NCBI GenBank assembly: GCA_029204225.1
Contig: CM055094.1
Span: 15,130,928 to 15,194,927, forward strand
Source of the DNA: Diphasiastrum complanatum
Lineage: Eukaryota > Streptophyta > Lycopodiopsida > Lycopodiales > Lycopodiaceae
Length of the DNA stretch: 64,000 bases
Reading direction: 5' to 3'
Positions 51,764-63,025 of this stretch are shown here, piece after piece. Position numbers and translations under genes: made by a program. Numbering within the stretch: the first letter of the stretch is position 1; the number at the start of each line of letters is the position of its first letter. The notes under the pieces were generated by a model. The model was given only the letters and a program-made list of their open reading frames with translations, was not told the origin of the DNA and made no database searches.

Positions 51764-53797
51764 CTATTCCTTAGAGACTAAAGCTTTCAATTTCAACAAC
51801 AAATCTGCAGTAGCAACGGAATCAGATTGTGAAACTGATGACCAACATGGATAGAAGTTGATGTATCAATAGCAGGAAAGATAGAATCCAGTTTATCTTT
51901 GTACTTTTTCATTTCCTCTTCTATAGCAATTTGCCCTTCCTACAGCAGGACCATGACAGACTTCTTTGACTTCGTTCTTGCAATCATTATCAATAGCCAT
52001 GATAGAAATTGAATGAATTTCAGCCTTTTTAACTTCAAGGTACTTCTCTCGTTCCTGCTCTAATGCATCCTCAAATTGCAAAGCCTTCCCATTCTTTGTC
52101 TCTCCTGATATTATACGTTGCATAGCTCGATCACGTATCATTTTCTCACTACAATTGTACCTTCATAAAACAAAATATTAACATTAAAAACACAACCACA
52201 TATAATAACATGCAAAAACACTAGACAGATCAAATAAAGCACAAAAACATTGATCCAACAAAGAATTAACAGCGTTACAAAGACATTCATACTTCCCATA
52301 AGACTTTGCGTTACGATGACCGGACAATTCCATTCCATACTCCACTGGCACGGAGGCTTCTTCCATCCTAGTAATCCCAACCCCCGTACCTGTTTTATTA
52401 CTAATTATCTTATTTTTCAGGTCAAGGTCACTAGTAAGCCTCAATGTCAAATTCCTCAACATATTCCTCCCAACTGGACATTTCAAAAACCAAACAGGAT
52501 CAGAAGATTTCCATTTGTTGCGAGGCGTAAAAAATAAGGGATGTGGCCTAGATTTCTCATCAGACCATTGAGGACGATGATTGATAAGAACATCATAAGT
52601 ATCCAAGACATCCTTGATACCACAATCAACTACAGGCCGGTGATAATCAGGACCACATCGAGAAACATCAAAACGCCAATTCTTTGAAATGCCCTGACTA
52701 AACCTGTTTCAAAAAAATGTCAAAATGCCAAAAAAATTAACCTGTCACACACATGACAATCTCTAAAACCTAGCAAATAAACAATACATATACAGAAATT
52801 ACCCTAGAACAGTACGACCATCTGCATCAGACTATAGACTGAAATCGGTATCGTCAAGCCTGCGGAGCTCAGAGGCACCTCGAATGAAGAAATTACGAGT
52901 ACAAAAATAACCAAACCTAAGGTTCACACCAGAAGTACTGGTAGGTTGACATATATCTTGTGAAAGCATCTTACTTTCCTCATTGATTGTCAACACAGAA
53001 CTTTTTTTCACACTCTTTCCCAAGCCAGCAACAGATGAACGAATAACAGCTTCATCACCAGCAACCTTGACACAGTTATATCGACTGTCAATAAGAATGT
53101 TAAAAGGAACAGCAGGAATCCCAGTTTCAAGTACACGTTGTGTTTGACGAGAACGTATCAATCTGCCAATGGCTCTTAATAAGCCTTGAATACTGCAATA
53201 GAATTGTAAACAATTCAAAAAATCACACGTCACGCAACCATAACAATAATAACAAGCAAAATATGATCATTAAAAAAAAAACAAGCTAGTGCGACCTTCC
53301 AGGAGGGTACATTTGTCCATCTTTTTTAGTAACCTGCAATATAAACAAAGCCAACATATCGACAAATCCTTTAACATCCTCATGTTCATAAAGGTCTTCA
53401 ATGCTTTCAGCAATATCATAGCCTCAAAACGCCTCCATTCATCAAAAGTATTACGGGCCCACATCTCACAATGCTTACTATTATGCCGACCACCACTATT
53501 CACATTATTAAGCTCAACTGGATCTACATCTCTGAAACGAGAAATTGCACATCCTTCAACAACAAAATCCCTATTCTCATTATCAAAATGCACATTCTCA
53601 GAATCACCAGCAGAACAAAATGAAGTAAAAACATTCATAGTATTTGCTTCAATGGATTGAGAACCCCCACAAACATCGTGCATCTCAGGAGCAACATCTT
53701 CCAATTCATTTTTAACTTCAGGTAAATGAAGATCAAAAGAAGGACAATCAATGTCTAGGACCTCAATATCAACATCCACCATGTTTGCCATAGTCAA
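51764..53797 (-). pseudogene. Crypton-like tyrosine recombinase (DUF3504 type), four exons, decayed
   Basis: Four exons join by GT-AG introns: 53797-53296, 53192-52803, 52703-52293 and 52160 to about 51764. Exon 1 has an acidic N-terminus, then CEMWARNTFDEWRRF and, one frame over, FVDMLALFILQVTKKDGQMY. Exon 2 has GRLIRSRQTQRVLETGIPAV, CVKVAGDEAVI and RFGYFCTRNFFIRGASELRR, the region typical of DUF3504. Exon 3 has the catalytic part: PVWFLKCPVGRNMLRNL, GITRMEEASVPVEY and GHRNAKSYGK. The candidate residues are Arg of GITRM, H-x-x-... as GHR, and the Tyr of GKY, whose codon begins exon 4. The upstream catalytic Arg was not identified with certainty. Exon 4 ends in a Lys/Glu-rich helix (RIISGETKNGK, EQEREKYLEVKK). 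Defects are a one-base deletion after EWRRF, TAG after DTDFSL, and a stop plus frameshifts in exon 4. Neighbours: CT repeats on one side, PDCD2 on the other. Confidence 0.8.
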
Positions 53798-54140
53798 CTA
53801 GCAGAACTTCAGAACAGAAATGTACACTAAAAACGCGTGACCGAAGCGATGCTTCCGTTGTTTAGGTATTCCAGTACGCCTGACAATCGAATTGTTAACG
53901 TTAGCTTGATGACCAGACAACTTAGCATAAGTTTAAGTTCGTCCATATGCTGCTTTCCTGTGACGCAGTAAAATCTGCACAAGTTAAACACAACATGATT
54001 ATTGAACATGTAGTTGGAGCAACTGGCAGCATATCGAATATTGTGGCATCTGCGACTAGCATTAAGCCGCACTTTGATTATCCTTAAAAATTTAAGTATG
54101 CTGCTTTTATGGTGTGATTCTAGATCTCTCTCAATATCCC

Positions 54141-54478
54141 GATAACAGGTGTTTCGAGATGAATATTGGAAGAAGCAACTCTCTTTTGTGGACAATCTTG
54201 CAGAAGAACTCATTAATTCTTTTCTACAAAATTGTCTGCTGAAGATCGAGGAAAATCTATTTAGGAAGTCTCCAGGATTGGAAGTAATCCGCGCAGATTT
54301 AACCTGTCCAAACAGTTTCGTATACTATGCTTTATCAAAGGTGGTGCTAAATGCTTACAGTCGTATGCTAGCTCAGGATCTTTCAAAAAGAACAAAAGAC
54401 CAGAAGTTCTATGTGAACTGCATATGCCTGGCCCTACTTGTACTGAAATGACACTGAACTCTGGTCATACTCCTGAAG
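54141..54478 (+). pseudogene. Unrecognised coding-like fragment
   Basis: After a plausible acceptor (cccgataacag) an open stretch reads VFRDEYWKKQLSFVDNLAEE and continues through LQNCLLKIEENLFRK and ALSKVVLNAYSRMLAQDLSK. A single frame change would lengthen it as ELHMPGPTCTEMTLNSGHTP and EEGDDTLQK. The amphipathic, low-complexity-free composition suggests a real former exon. I do not recognise the family. It lies between the Crypton-like gene and PDCD2 on the opposite strand to the former. Confidence 0.35.
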
Positions 54479-54503
54479 AAGGCGATGATACCCTACAGAA
54501 ACG

Positions 54504-54690
54504 TTGCCCCCCTCCATCGCCCTACAGAAACTACGCCCCTCCATCGCCCTACGACTAGCTGAAACTGGCGCCACTCCATCGCGACTCCATCGCCCTGCAG
54601 CGCAGCTCCATCATGACTCCATCGAACACTCCATTGCGACTCCATCGCCCTGCAACGCAGCTCCATCGCGACTCTATCGAACCTACAGTA
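54504..54690 (+). repeat. Tandem CTCCATCGC repeats
   Basis: About ten copies of ccatcgc/ccatcgn within gcgactccatcgccctgca units. Similar units are at 44630-44750. Confidence 0.85.
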
Positions 54691-54815
54691 AAAACTGTAC
54701 CAGTAAAAAAGAAGAGTCTAGAAGTTTCACACGTCTAGAAACTTCTAGTAGTTACGACGGGGAAGGCTCCAATCCTCAGGCCTTCCCCAATTCAAGGCCC
54801 TGGGCCCTCGGGCTG

Positions 54816-55031
54816 CGTTCGAAAAATATAGAAAAGAAAAACGTCCAAATTAAAACGTAGGCTTGGTGTCTGTGTCCTCGGCCTTCCCCAATGACACGAG
54901 GCATTTGCTAGAAATGGCAACCCCTTTGCACCTTCCCACACTAAAGTGCCATGGGATGCATTGCAACCTAAAAGTTGGGCTCAAGCCTACGTTTTAATTT
55001 GGACGTTTTTCTTTTCTATATTTTTCGAACG
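54816..55031. repeat. Perfect 50-bp inverted repeat with 116-bp spacer, upstream of PDCD2
   Basis: The left arm 54816-54865 (cgttcgaaaaatatag ... gtaggcttg) is the exact reverse complement of the right arm 54982-55031 (caagcctacg ... tttttcgaacg), 50 of 50 bases. The spacer contains a copy of ccttccccaat also present at 54782 outside the repeat. The right arm ends 254 bases before the PDCD2 start codon, so it lies in its promoter or 5' UTR. Confidence 0.97.
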
Positions 55032-55284
55032 GTTGCGTCTCTCGAGCTTTTGTCCACCATTTCTCTCTCTCTCTCTCTCGCTCGCTCGCTGTCTCCTCCG
55101 ATCCATCCATCTCTTCTCCTTCGCACCATCTTCTCTCCATTTTAGCTGCAAATCCTTCCGCCGCTGCCTCTGTTTGCTCTTCCTCTTGCTGCTGCTGCTG
55201 CTCACTTTCAACCTCTCTGACGCTCTGTATCCACTAAGCCCACCTGATTCCCCAGCCTTTCTTCGTAGGTCGGGCAGCAGAAGA

Positions 55285-58200
55285 ATGGGAAAGCCGTTGC
55301 CGTTAGATCTGGCTTCTGTCGAGGAGGTAACTTGCTTTGACACTCTTTGTGAACTATATTCCAAATGACTGAAATCTTAAGGATTTGATTAGATCAGTAG
55401 GTTATGTATGGCCATGATGCAATTACTTTTGAGCTTTTAGGTTTTGATGAAGCGTGACTGCACCATATTGCCTTTTAAGTTTTGAGCATTGGAAACCTCT
55501 TTGTAAGCTGCGTGTTTACTTGTTCGGGCTTACTGATAGGATACTAGGAGGGCTTGCAAGTTGTTATAGCCATCTGCCAAATTTGAACAGTTTCATATCA
55601 TGGATCTTTACTCACTTGATAATGAAAGTAAAGTTAGGTTATTCTATTTATCATTGAAAATAAGATTGGATCCATTCGATTTATGGCCTATAAGTTATCC
55701 CGGTTTCTTACGGCGAATTCGATCTCAAGATCTCCTAGTCAGAGGTGCTGAAGAGTCTGTCCTTCTGCTGATCATTGTCTTCTATTGGAACATCAGCAAT
55801 GATAGTGGGTAGTTCTATGGCACTACAGCGTTGGGTAGTCCTGCCACACCAGGTTATTTTCTAAAACAAGCTCCTTTAATCTTGTCCAATCCCATTTGCG
55901 ATATATTATTTCAGGCTTGTTTATTTCACCTTTAAGGTGCCTTGTTCGGTGCAGAGGGCTGCATTTTGATAATTACGATACGGCATACATTTTAGTTTAA
56001 TAGCTCTTCTTAGGCGAGATTCTCCCTACTATTACATTCCGGTTCACTTATTTCTTCTATTATTGAAGCAGGTACATTGGGTTAAACGAAGAATGATATT
56101 CTTATGGCCCAATTTTTTTCAAAAGCTCCTGATTCTAGGGCTGGTGCTTGCATATTTGTACACTCTAGTACCTTATTTCTAATGATTTTTTGACATTTAA
56201 CAATATGTAAGCTACTTAAGCAATGGAACTCATAAATACTGTGGCTATTGTGAGGGTCTCACATCTTTAATTCAGTTATGCAAATATTTGAACTTGGACA
56301 ATCGTTTTATATTTTTAACTCTATTCAATTTGAATATTTGCTGCTAACCTGCAGCACTTCTCCAATGACACACAGGATGAGGAGGATGTGGTGTTGGGAA
56401 TGCCAGGACCATGGGCAGAGGACAATCAAGAAAGCAGTGATCATTACACCACCAAAGTTGGAGGGTTACCTGTAAAGTTTAGCCCTCTTCTTGTTTCTAG
56501 ACTGTTATAAGATGCTTATCTTCTCAAACTATGGCTAGTTCTTCTGATATGATTCATTAAGCTGTGGGGGGCTATTCCTCTTCCCTCTACTATTTCATGA
56601 GACCTAATTGAACTAAGATGGTCTCAGGACTGGCCTATGCCATCTGAAGTTATAGCTGAGGATTATTTGAAATGTAATGTGTGTGGGGGCGACCTCGGAC
56701 TTGTTGCACAGGTTAGATTCATGTATACTTATCCTCCATTCAGCTTGTTGCAATTTTGTTCATTTTTAGCCATAGTTTAGAATATGAGCATTATAAGTTG
56801 TGCTTCATTTAAGCATGACAGGTCTAATTGTTTTTGCTGTGTAACTTCCGTGCTTGGCACTGAAAGCATCTTTGTGTGGCTAGTCCAGGTTTATGCGCCT
56901 TTGACAATCAACGGAAGAAAGATTGATCAGCGCGTGTTGTATATATTTGGGTGTCCTAGTGCTGCTTGCGGAATCAGTCCTCTCAGGTTGTCTCGATACT
57001 TGCACCAGTCATGCCTCTGTCATCTGTGACAACTTACAGTCTAGCTTCTCACCAAGTCTCATCATTCCCTCAAGGTCCTTCCTGTCCATGTCCTTCTGAC
57101 TACAGTTCTTTTCAGTGTGTATTTGTGATTTTATGTGTACATGCATGTTGTCACCTATGAGATATTTTTACTTGTTACCTATATTTGCTAACAAATTTTA
57201 GATTTCTCTATTCAGTTGGCGTACGTTAAGGGTTCAAAGTTGCAATGACACTGCTTCTAGTTCATCTAGAGCTGATTCAACTGATCAGTCAGAAGGAGAA
57301 TCTTCATCGACAAGAGAAGAACAGCAAAAGCAGGCCACTGATTGGTGGGAGGATGACTCATCTTGGGGCCCAGCTGCACAAGTCAATGCTGGTGATGATG
57401 TTGGGAGTTTAGGTATGCAGGAACTTGAAGCAGCTCTGCTTGAGGCTGGATATGCAGCTTCTGTTCGAACACAAACTGAAAGCAGTTCTCAACAGGAAAT
57501 TACAGTTTTGCATGAGGATGCAAGTTCTAGTGGAGAGCCAAATAGTCCTGATTTGCCTGGTATCGTTATTTTCTGCTTCCAAAAGCCTGGATAGGAACCT
57601 TATTCATGATGTATTAAAGAGCGTGCTGTAGCTCTGATGCAGCGTCAATCCCTATTGTTTTTAATGAGAACCTTTAAGAGATGAGTAGATGTTTCTTTGG
57701 GGTGCTTTTTGTTATTATTTATTTTTTCTTTTGCTGTTTTTCATATGGAATCCGAGGACTTAAATGCTACTTGATGCTTTAGCTGACCATCTCTTAGCAA
57801 TGTCTTATTGTGTGTAGTGCTCCCATGTTTTTACATCTATTCCCAGAATGAGTCACATCCCTGTCGAGGCAGCAGGGCCGTTTCAGCCTTGCAGACATCT
57901 GAACGTTTAGAAGAGAATGGCGTCGCCGTTAATACTACGGAAGATGGACAAGATGAGGCATGGGAAGGAGAAGAATACGAGCATGATCAAGCTTTGTCAG
58001 CAGATCGAACTTACCTGAAGTTCAAGAAAAGACTGGATTGCTATCCTGAGCAATGTTTCAGGTAAAGTTTCTTTTTCTCCTTTTCGTACTACAAACTTTG
58101 GCTTAGAGTTCAAGAGCTAACACACTATTTTTATGTTGTGTGGATTTTTATCCTTGCTGATTGTGGAATGAAAAGATGAAATAGCCTGAGAATTTTGAGA

Positions 58201-61200
58201 CACGTCACCAGTCTTAGTGAGATAATTTCGCTTGAATCTAGCAAGCTAGAAGGGATAAGTTACAGCATGTTGAAATTAAGGAGGCAGAACATAGGGATCT
58301 GTGGGCAGTGGAGAGGAATCATGGAGATGAAACTAGGCCCTTTACAGAAAATGAAGCTAAAAAGTTTGATAGAAGTAAACAGGCACTTATGAAGTGAATT
58401 TATTATTACTCACATCATAGACCAAAGAAGGACATACTCAATTCAATGTTTGGAACTAGTAACTAGTAACGTCTCTTGTGTACGAGAAGATAAATTGTAT
58501 ATGATAATGACGTGGTTTGTGCATGTGACTACTACTCTTGGGCTCTGATGTTTGGGCCATGGCATAGTTGCAAACATTGGCAAATTACAAACACAAAGGT
58601 CTTTGAACGTTTGTAATGTTTGTATCAACTTGCCAACCAAAAAAATGATGACCCAAAGAAACGTGGTAAATCTTCTTGCCAATTTGATGCCTAAAGTCTA
58701 TACAGCTCTGAAAAATCTCAGTTTACACCTCTATTCAAGCTGCCTGAAACATATCAAATTTGAAACATGTCAGTGTTTGCTGGTAAGCTTGTAGACATGA
58801 TTCTATGAGTGACTCAATTGTCAATCATATCACTTGTATTGCTGAACAAAATCAAAGATTAGCAAATGTCACAATACATTTATGAGTTGGTAGTTAGTGC
58901 CATGTGAAAATGGAACTCAGGGCGCAAAATAGATTTTGGGAGAAATAATGGGGTCCAACCCCACTTGAAGAGAGAAAAGTTTAAGAAGAATGCACATTTT
59001 AAAAAAAATGTTTTAAAACATTCCTGAGCATACAAATGAATATTTTTTGCAACTGTGGTCCACACCATGCATTATTTCGTTGATGGTCTGAGATTTTGTG
59101 GATGGACTCAGGTTGAAGATTGCACATCTCCTTTGTTATGTTGGGTACTATCCTAGATGTGAGATTGATTGCCCGCGATTGGGCGGATTAATGTCTCGTA
59201 AGAAGGTTAGTAGGCCTATCTCGACTCATAAATTAGTTATGGCTATGAGGGGTTGGGGCCCTCATGGTATTAAAGTCATAATTAGTGGTTTAGAGTCCTA
59301 AAACTCATGATGGTGGAACTAGCAGTAACTCATAGGGGAGTGGCTGATGTAGCCCGGTTAGGCTGTTGATGTTTCTCAGTGAGGTGTCATAGTTCACTCC
59401 TAGTTGAGGTGGAGGCTTGGACGGTATAAGTATACCCATAGGCCTTCTTGATTTTGTGTATGGTAGCTACATGTTGTTGGTGTGACATCTCTTGTATTAA
59501 GTCCTTGTTTGGTTCATAGCTGGCTGGATCTGTTTGATCTAGGTTGGTTGGGTAGGTTTGATCCACCATCCGTTCTCTTTGTTTCTCTTGATTCATCATC
59601 CTAGTCTTGGATCCTTGGAGGAGGTCTTGAACTCAACACTGGGTTCGCTCCATGTGGCCATCTGACTGAGGGTGATCTCTACTGTTCATGGCTAATTTTG
59701 TCTCCAACAAGTCAACAACAACACGCCAAAAGTTACAGTAAACTTGGAGTCTTAATCACTCACAATAACTCATGGCAATCCAAATACCCGAATAAGCTAT
59801 ATCCTTATGCAATCAAGAAGGTCACTCATGATTGTGAACGACAATGCATAGCACATACATGATAAGGCATCCCCCACTTTATTGTTGCTACCAGTTCATT
59901 TGAGATTTCTCAAATTTTCTGCCCAAAAGGCCATAGGTTGACCATCTTGGCTCAACAAAACCCTTGTGGCCATGCTACTTGCATTCATTTTTAAGATAAA
60001 TTGTGGACTTGGATCAAACATAAGCTTTCTTGCTCACAGCCTCCCCATCTATTTTTCAGCAGTCCATTCTTACATTTTCCTTTTGTGACATTCGTCAAAG
60101 GTGTTGCAATATGTGAATAATCCTTGAGGAATGGACTATGCCAAGCAGCCAATCCAATAAATGCCTTCACATTTCTAATAGTCAAGGTGTATCTCAATCA
60201 AGAATAACCTGCACCCTTTGTGGATACAAGTACTTGATCCTTAGAAGATCAAATTTTCAAGGTACTCTCCGGCATAAGGAATCCACATATTGATCCCATA
60301 GCATATAGTTTGTGATTCCGTAAGACTTGCAGCAACGTTCTCAAATACGAAGGGTGCTCACCCTACATCTTACTAAAATTAAGGATATCATCCAAATATA
60401 TGATCACACATGTCCTAAGGTATGGTTGAGAGATATCTTTTATCATTTGTTGAAAAGTTGGTGGCATATTTGTCAACACAATTGGCAGCACTCTAAATTC
60501 ATGGGGTCCATGCCGAAGATTGTCTTAAGACATCCTCCTCCTTGATCTGAATCTGATGATACCCACTTCTCATATCTCTCTTTGAAAAACAATGCCTCAG
60601 CACATTGATGAAGTCATCAATCTTAGGAATAGCATAAGAATCTCTTATAGTGAATCATAGTTGCAGGCTTGCAGCATAGAACCAAATCGTGGTTCGAACC
60701 GCGATTTACGGTTCTGATTAGGGTTTAGAGAATCGTTTTTTTTTCTTTTTAGCCTATGGTTGATGTTTTAGCTGCCAACTTCAGGTTGACATTCAAGCAG
60801 TGTTGCTGTATGAGAGTTTTCCAATGAAGAACAAGCTCTTAATGTTCACAAAATGTCCAAAGAGCTTCATAGCTGAATGGTTTTCTTTGTAAGCTCAGTA
60901 TTTGGGAGCTAAAACAGCTTACAGTTGCGATTCACACTAGCTAAATTGTGAACTTTAAAATTAAATTTAAAATTTGCAAAGTTCAAAGCTCAAAGGAGTC
61001 AACGACATTTGAAATTTCCCATAAATCAGAGATAAAACATTCCCACATAATAACATATGACCTCAATATAAATTGAGCAATGAGCCATACCCATGACTAC
61101 AAAGTCCAAATCCGAAAAGTACATGTATGAACTGCTACTGGTATGGAGTCTAGACTCTAGAGTCCATACACTGCTCAGAATCCAGATTGACAATAATAAA

Positions 61201-63025
61201 GACTAAACAGTAAATTAGATTGTACTTTATCTGCAAGGGCTCTCTTGTGTCTTTCATTTTCTTCAAATTTTGTATCTGGGCATGCACGTACATCAATGTG
61301 TCTAACTGTGACGTTGTGAGCTTGTTTTTCCTTTTGCTTTAATGAGTAAAAAGCACTCCAATACCTTTCACATGTGACTGCCGTGCAGTCATGTGAGAGG
61401 ATTCAGAGTGCAAGTTTCTGCAACTTGGGAACACTATACATTACAATTTACACATTCGTGCGAGATGGGGATGGTGATACATAAATTAGTTGATTTTTGA
61501 AATTGTATCTTTAGATAGTACATACTAGAATGTTGCAACTTATAAGCATAGTATCTAGAATTAGTTGAGTTTAGTAAAGATTAAGAGGTGTAGTTACTGG
61601 AGTGGGTAAACTGTTTTTTATGCAGCAATGCAATGAAAGTTAACAAAAGTGCCAGGAGAGACACAAATTGAAGTGATTGGCACAAGATAGTCCAGGGTGA
61701 AGAAAAGAACTGGTACAGTTCACATGTGTGAGCAGGAGATCGGTATTTCATTGTGCAAAATTCAGAAGGGTGCAAACTGGTCACTTCTTGCAACTTTTTT
61801 TCAAGGCTATAATTGTGACAAAGTGTGTGTAAGTTGGAATACATAGGAAATTCACACGAGGTACGTCACTTTTGTGAATAGGCCTTAAAGAGCTCATAGC
61901 AAATAGGAAACGGCTGTCTTGCAAATTTGTGAATTGGCTGACAGATGTGTAGTTGAGGAAAATACCAGTTTCCCTTCAGGTCAGAAACTTTGCTGTTCAA
62001 CAAGTAAAGAGGATCCTCCTTAGTGAATGTCTGCAACTCTTGCTATGAGCTACCTTAAGCTAGATTATATAGGAACATGCAACTGGCTTGGAGAGTCGCT
62101 TCCCTTAGTATGCTTGTGACTCAAGATCACCTCCCTTCAGAATGTAAGAATTTCTTTCCATTTGTTTGTCTTCAATTTGGCTGGCCATTTTTGGCCTACT
62201 GGTAGTATTGCCCACAGTTATGACCCCTATTCTGGGCCAGTGCACCAAATCTCCGTTAATATAGGGCCTAGGCTATTGTTGTTTATAATGTCCAATTGAT
62301 CCGTATTTACTTGCATATTTACAAGACTTCATGACTTGCTATCTGTGAGCCAATTAACCGTCCAATTTATAACTTGTCGAGCAGTGCTGCTGAGGGGCAG
62401 ACGATAGCATTGTCATATTATATGTTAAGAGGAAATATTCCACTTTGGATAGGTATGTCTATAATTTAATATGTAGGTGGTGAACAGGGGGCTGATGAGG
62501 GAGTCAGAGGAAATGAGGAATTGAGAACTCTAGAATACATGTTTAACTCTTATTACTTACGTTTGTACTTACGCATTAGAAAGTGCTTGCAGATACTGTT
62601 TTGGAGGTAGACCCTTATGGGCCAACAAGGATCGAGGAGATCCTGGGATTTGTACCATTTGTGGAGGGTGTCGTACTTATGAGCTGCAGTTGATGCCGCC
62701 CCTTTTATATTATTTGCAGCAGGCTTGCAAGGATCTGCCCTCTACCTCTTATGGACCAAATGACTGGGAATGGCTGACTGTAATCATCTATACATGTGCT
62801 CAGGTAATATACTATTGCAGCTCTTTGCATATACTCCATAATTCATCATACTTGTTATCTGCAGCACTTCAACTTGAAAAGACTTGCCAACAGGATGTCC
62901 TAGTGTTTAACATTGCTGATGTCTTGCAGAGTTGCACAAGGGCTCCATCCAATTTACAAGCAGAGACCCAAAGAAGTGGCTGGCTTGTCGTTGAGGAGGC
63001 CACCATTGTTCAGTATGAGACATAA
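55285..63025 (+). CDS. PDCD2: PDCD2 family protein (programmed cell death 2), eight exons, complete
   Basis: Exons: 55285-55326, 56376-56471, 56628-56711, 56889-56986, 57216-57559, 57818-58061, 62593-62803 and 62930-63025. They are joined by GT-AG introns and give 404 residues without a defect. Exon 2 has [12 protein letters not shown] and [10 protein letters not shown]; exon 3 DWPMPSE and the zinc pair [17 protein letters not shown]; exon 4 [16 protein letters not shown]; exon 5 WRTLRVQ plus an acidic Ser/Glu linker with WWEDDSSWG. Exon 6 has [10 protein letters not shown] and [20 protein letters not shown]. Exons 7-8 form the PDCD2_C domain with [32 protein letters not shown] and [14 protein letters not shown]. 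Animal and yeast relatives escort ribosomal protein uS5 during 40S assembly; a similar role is inferred here. As expected for plants, no MYND finger is inserted. The start at 55285 is chosen because family members begin MGK; the frame is open upstream to 54946, without family resemblance. Intron 6 is 4.5 kb and contains transposon remains. Confidence 0.94.
58242..58397 (+). other. Short unexplained open frame inside PDCD2 intron 6
   Basis: One frame reads [40 protein letters not shown] and KQALMK before TGA. It is charged and coding-like, but not part of PDCD2 and not recognised. Probably a transposon fragment. Confidence 0.3.
59640..60660 (-). pseudogene. Gypsy reverse transcriptase, RNase H and integrase remnant in PDCD2 intron 6
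   Basis: Read on the minus strand, the order is [53 protein letters not shown] and VIIYLDDIL (the Y-x-D-D box), then after a gap [15 protein letters not shown] and [19 protein letters not shown], an RNase H piece [16 protein letters not shown], and finally the integrase piece [10 protein letters not shown]. This is the domain order of Ty3/gypsy Pol. Many stops, frame changes and the loss of most of integrase show a long-dead copy. It is antisense to PDCD2. Confidence 0.88.
61231..61432 (-). pseudogene. hAT dimerisation-domain fragment in PDCD2 intron 6
   Basis: The minus strand reads [12 protein letters not shown], then [20 protein letters not shown] and [20 protein letters not shown]. It matches exon 7 of the hAT gene at 1306-1553 ([26 protein letters not shown]), with one stop codon. 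It comes from a related but distinct hAT family member. Confidence 0.87.

Noticed and set aside
54946-55284. In-frame upstream extension of PDCD2 exon 1 by 113 codons
   Set aside because: It runs through the inverted repeat and a CT-rich leader, is Leu/Ser-rich by composition, and PDCD2 proteins start close to MGK.
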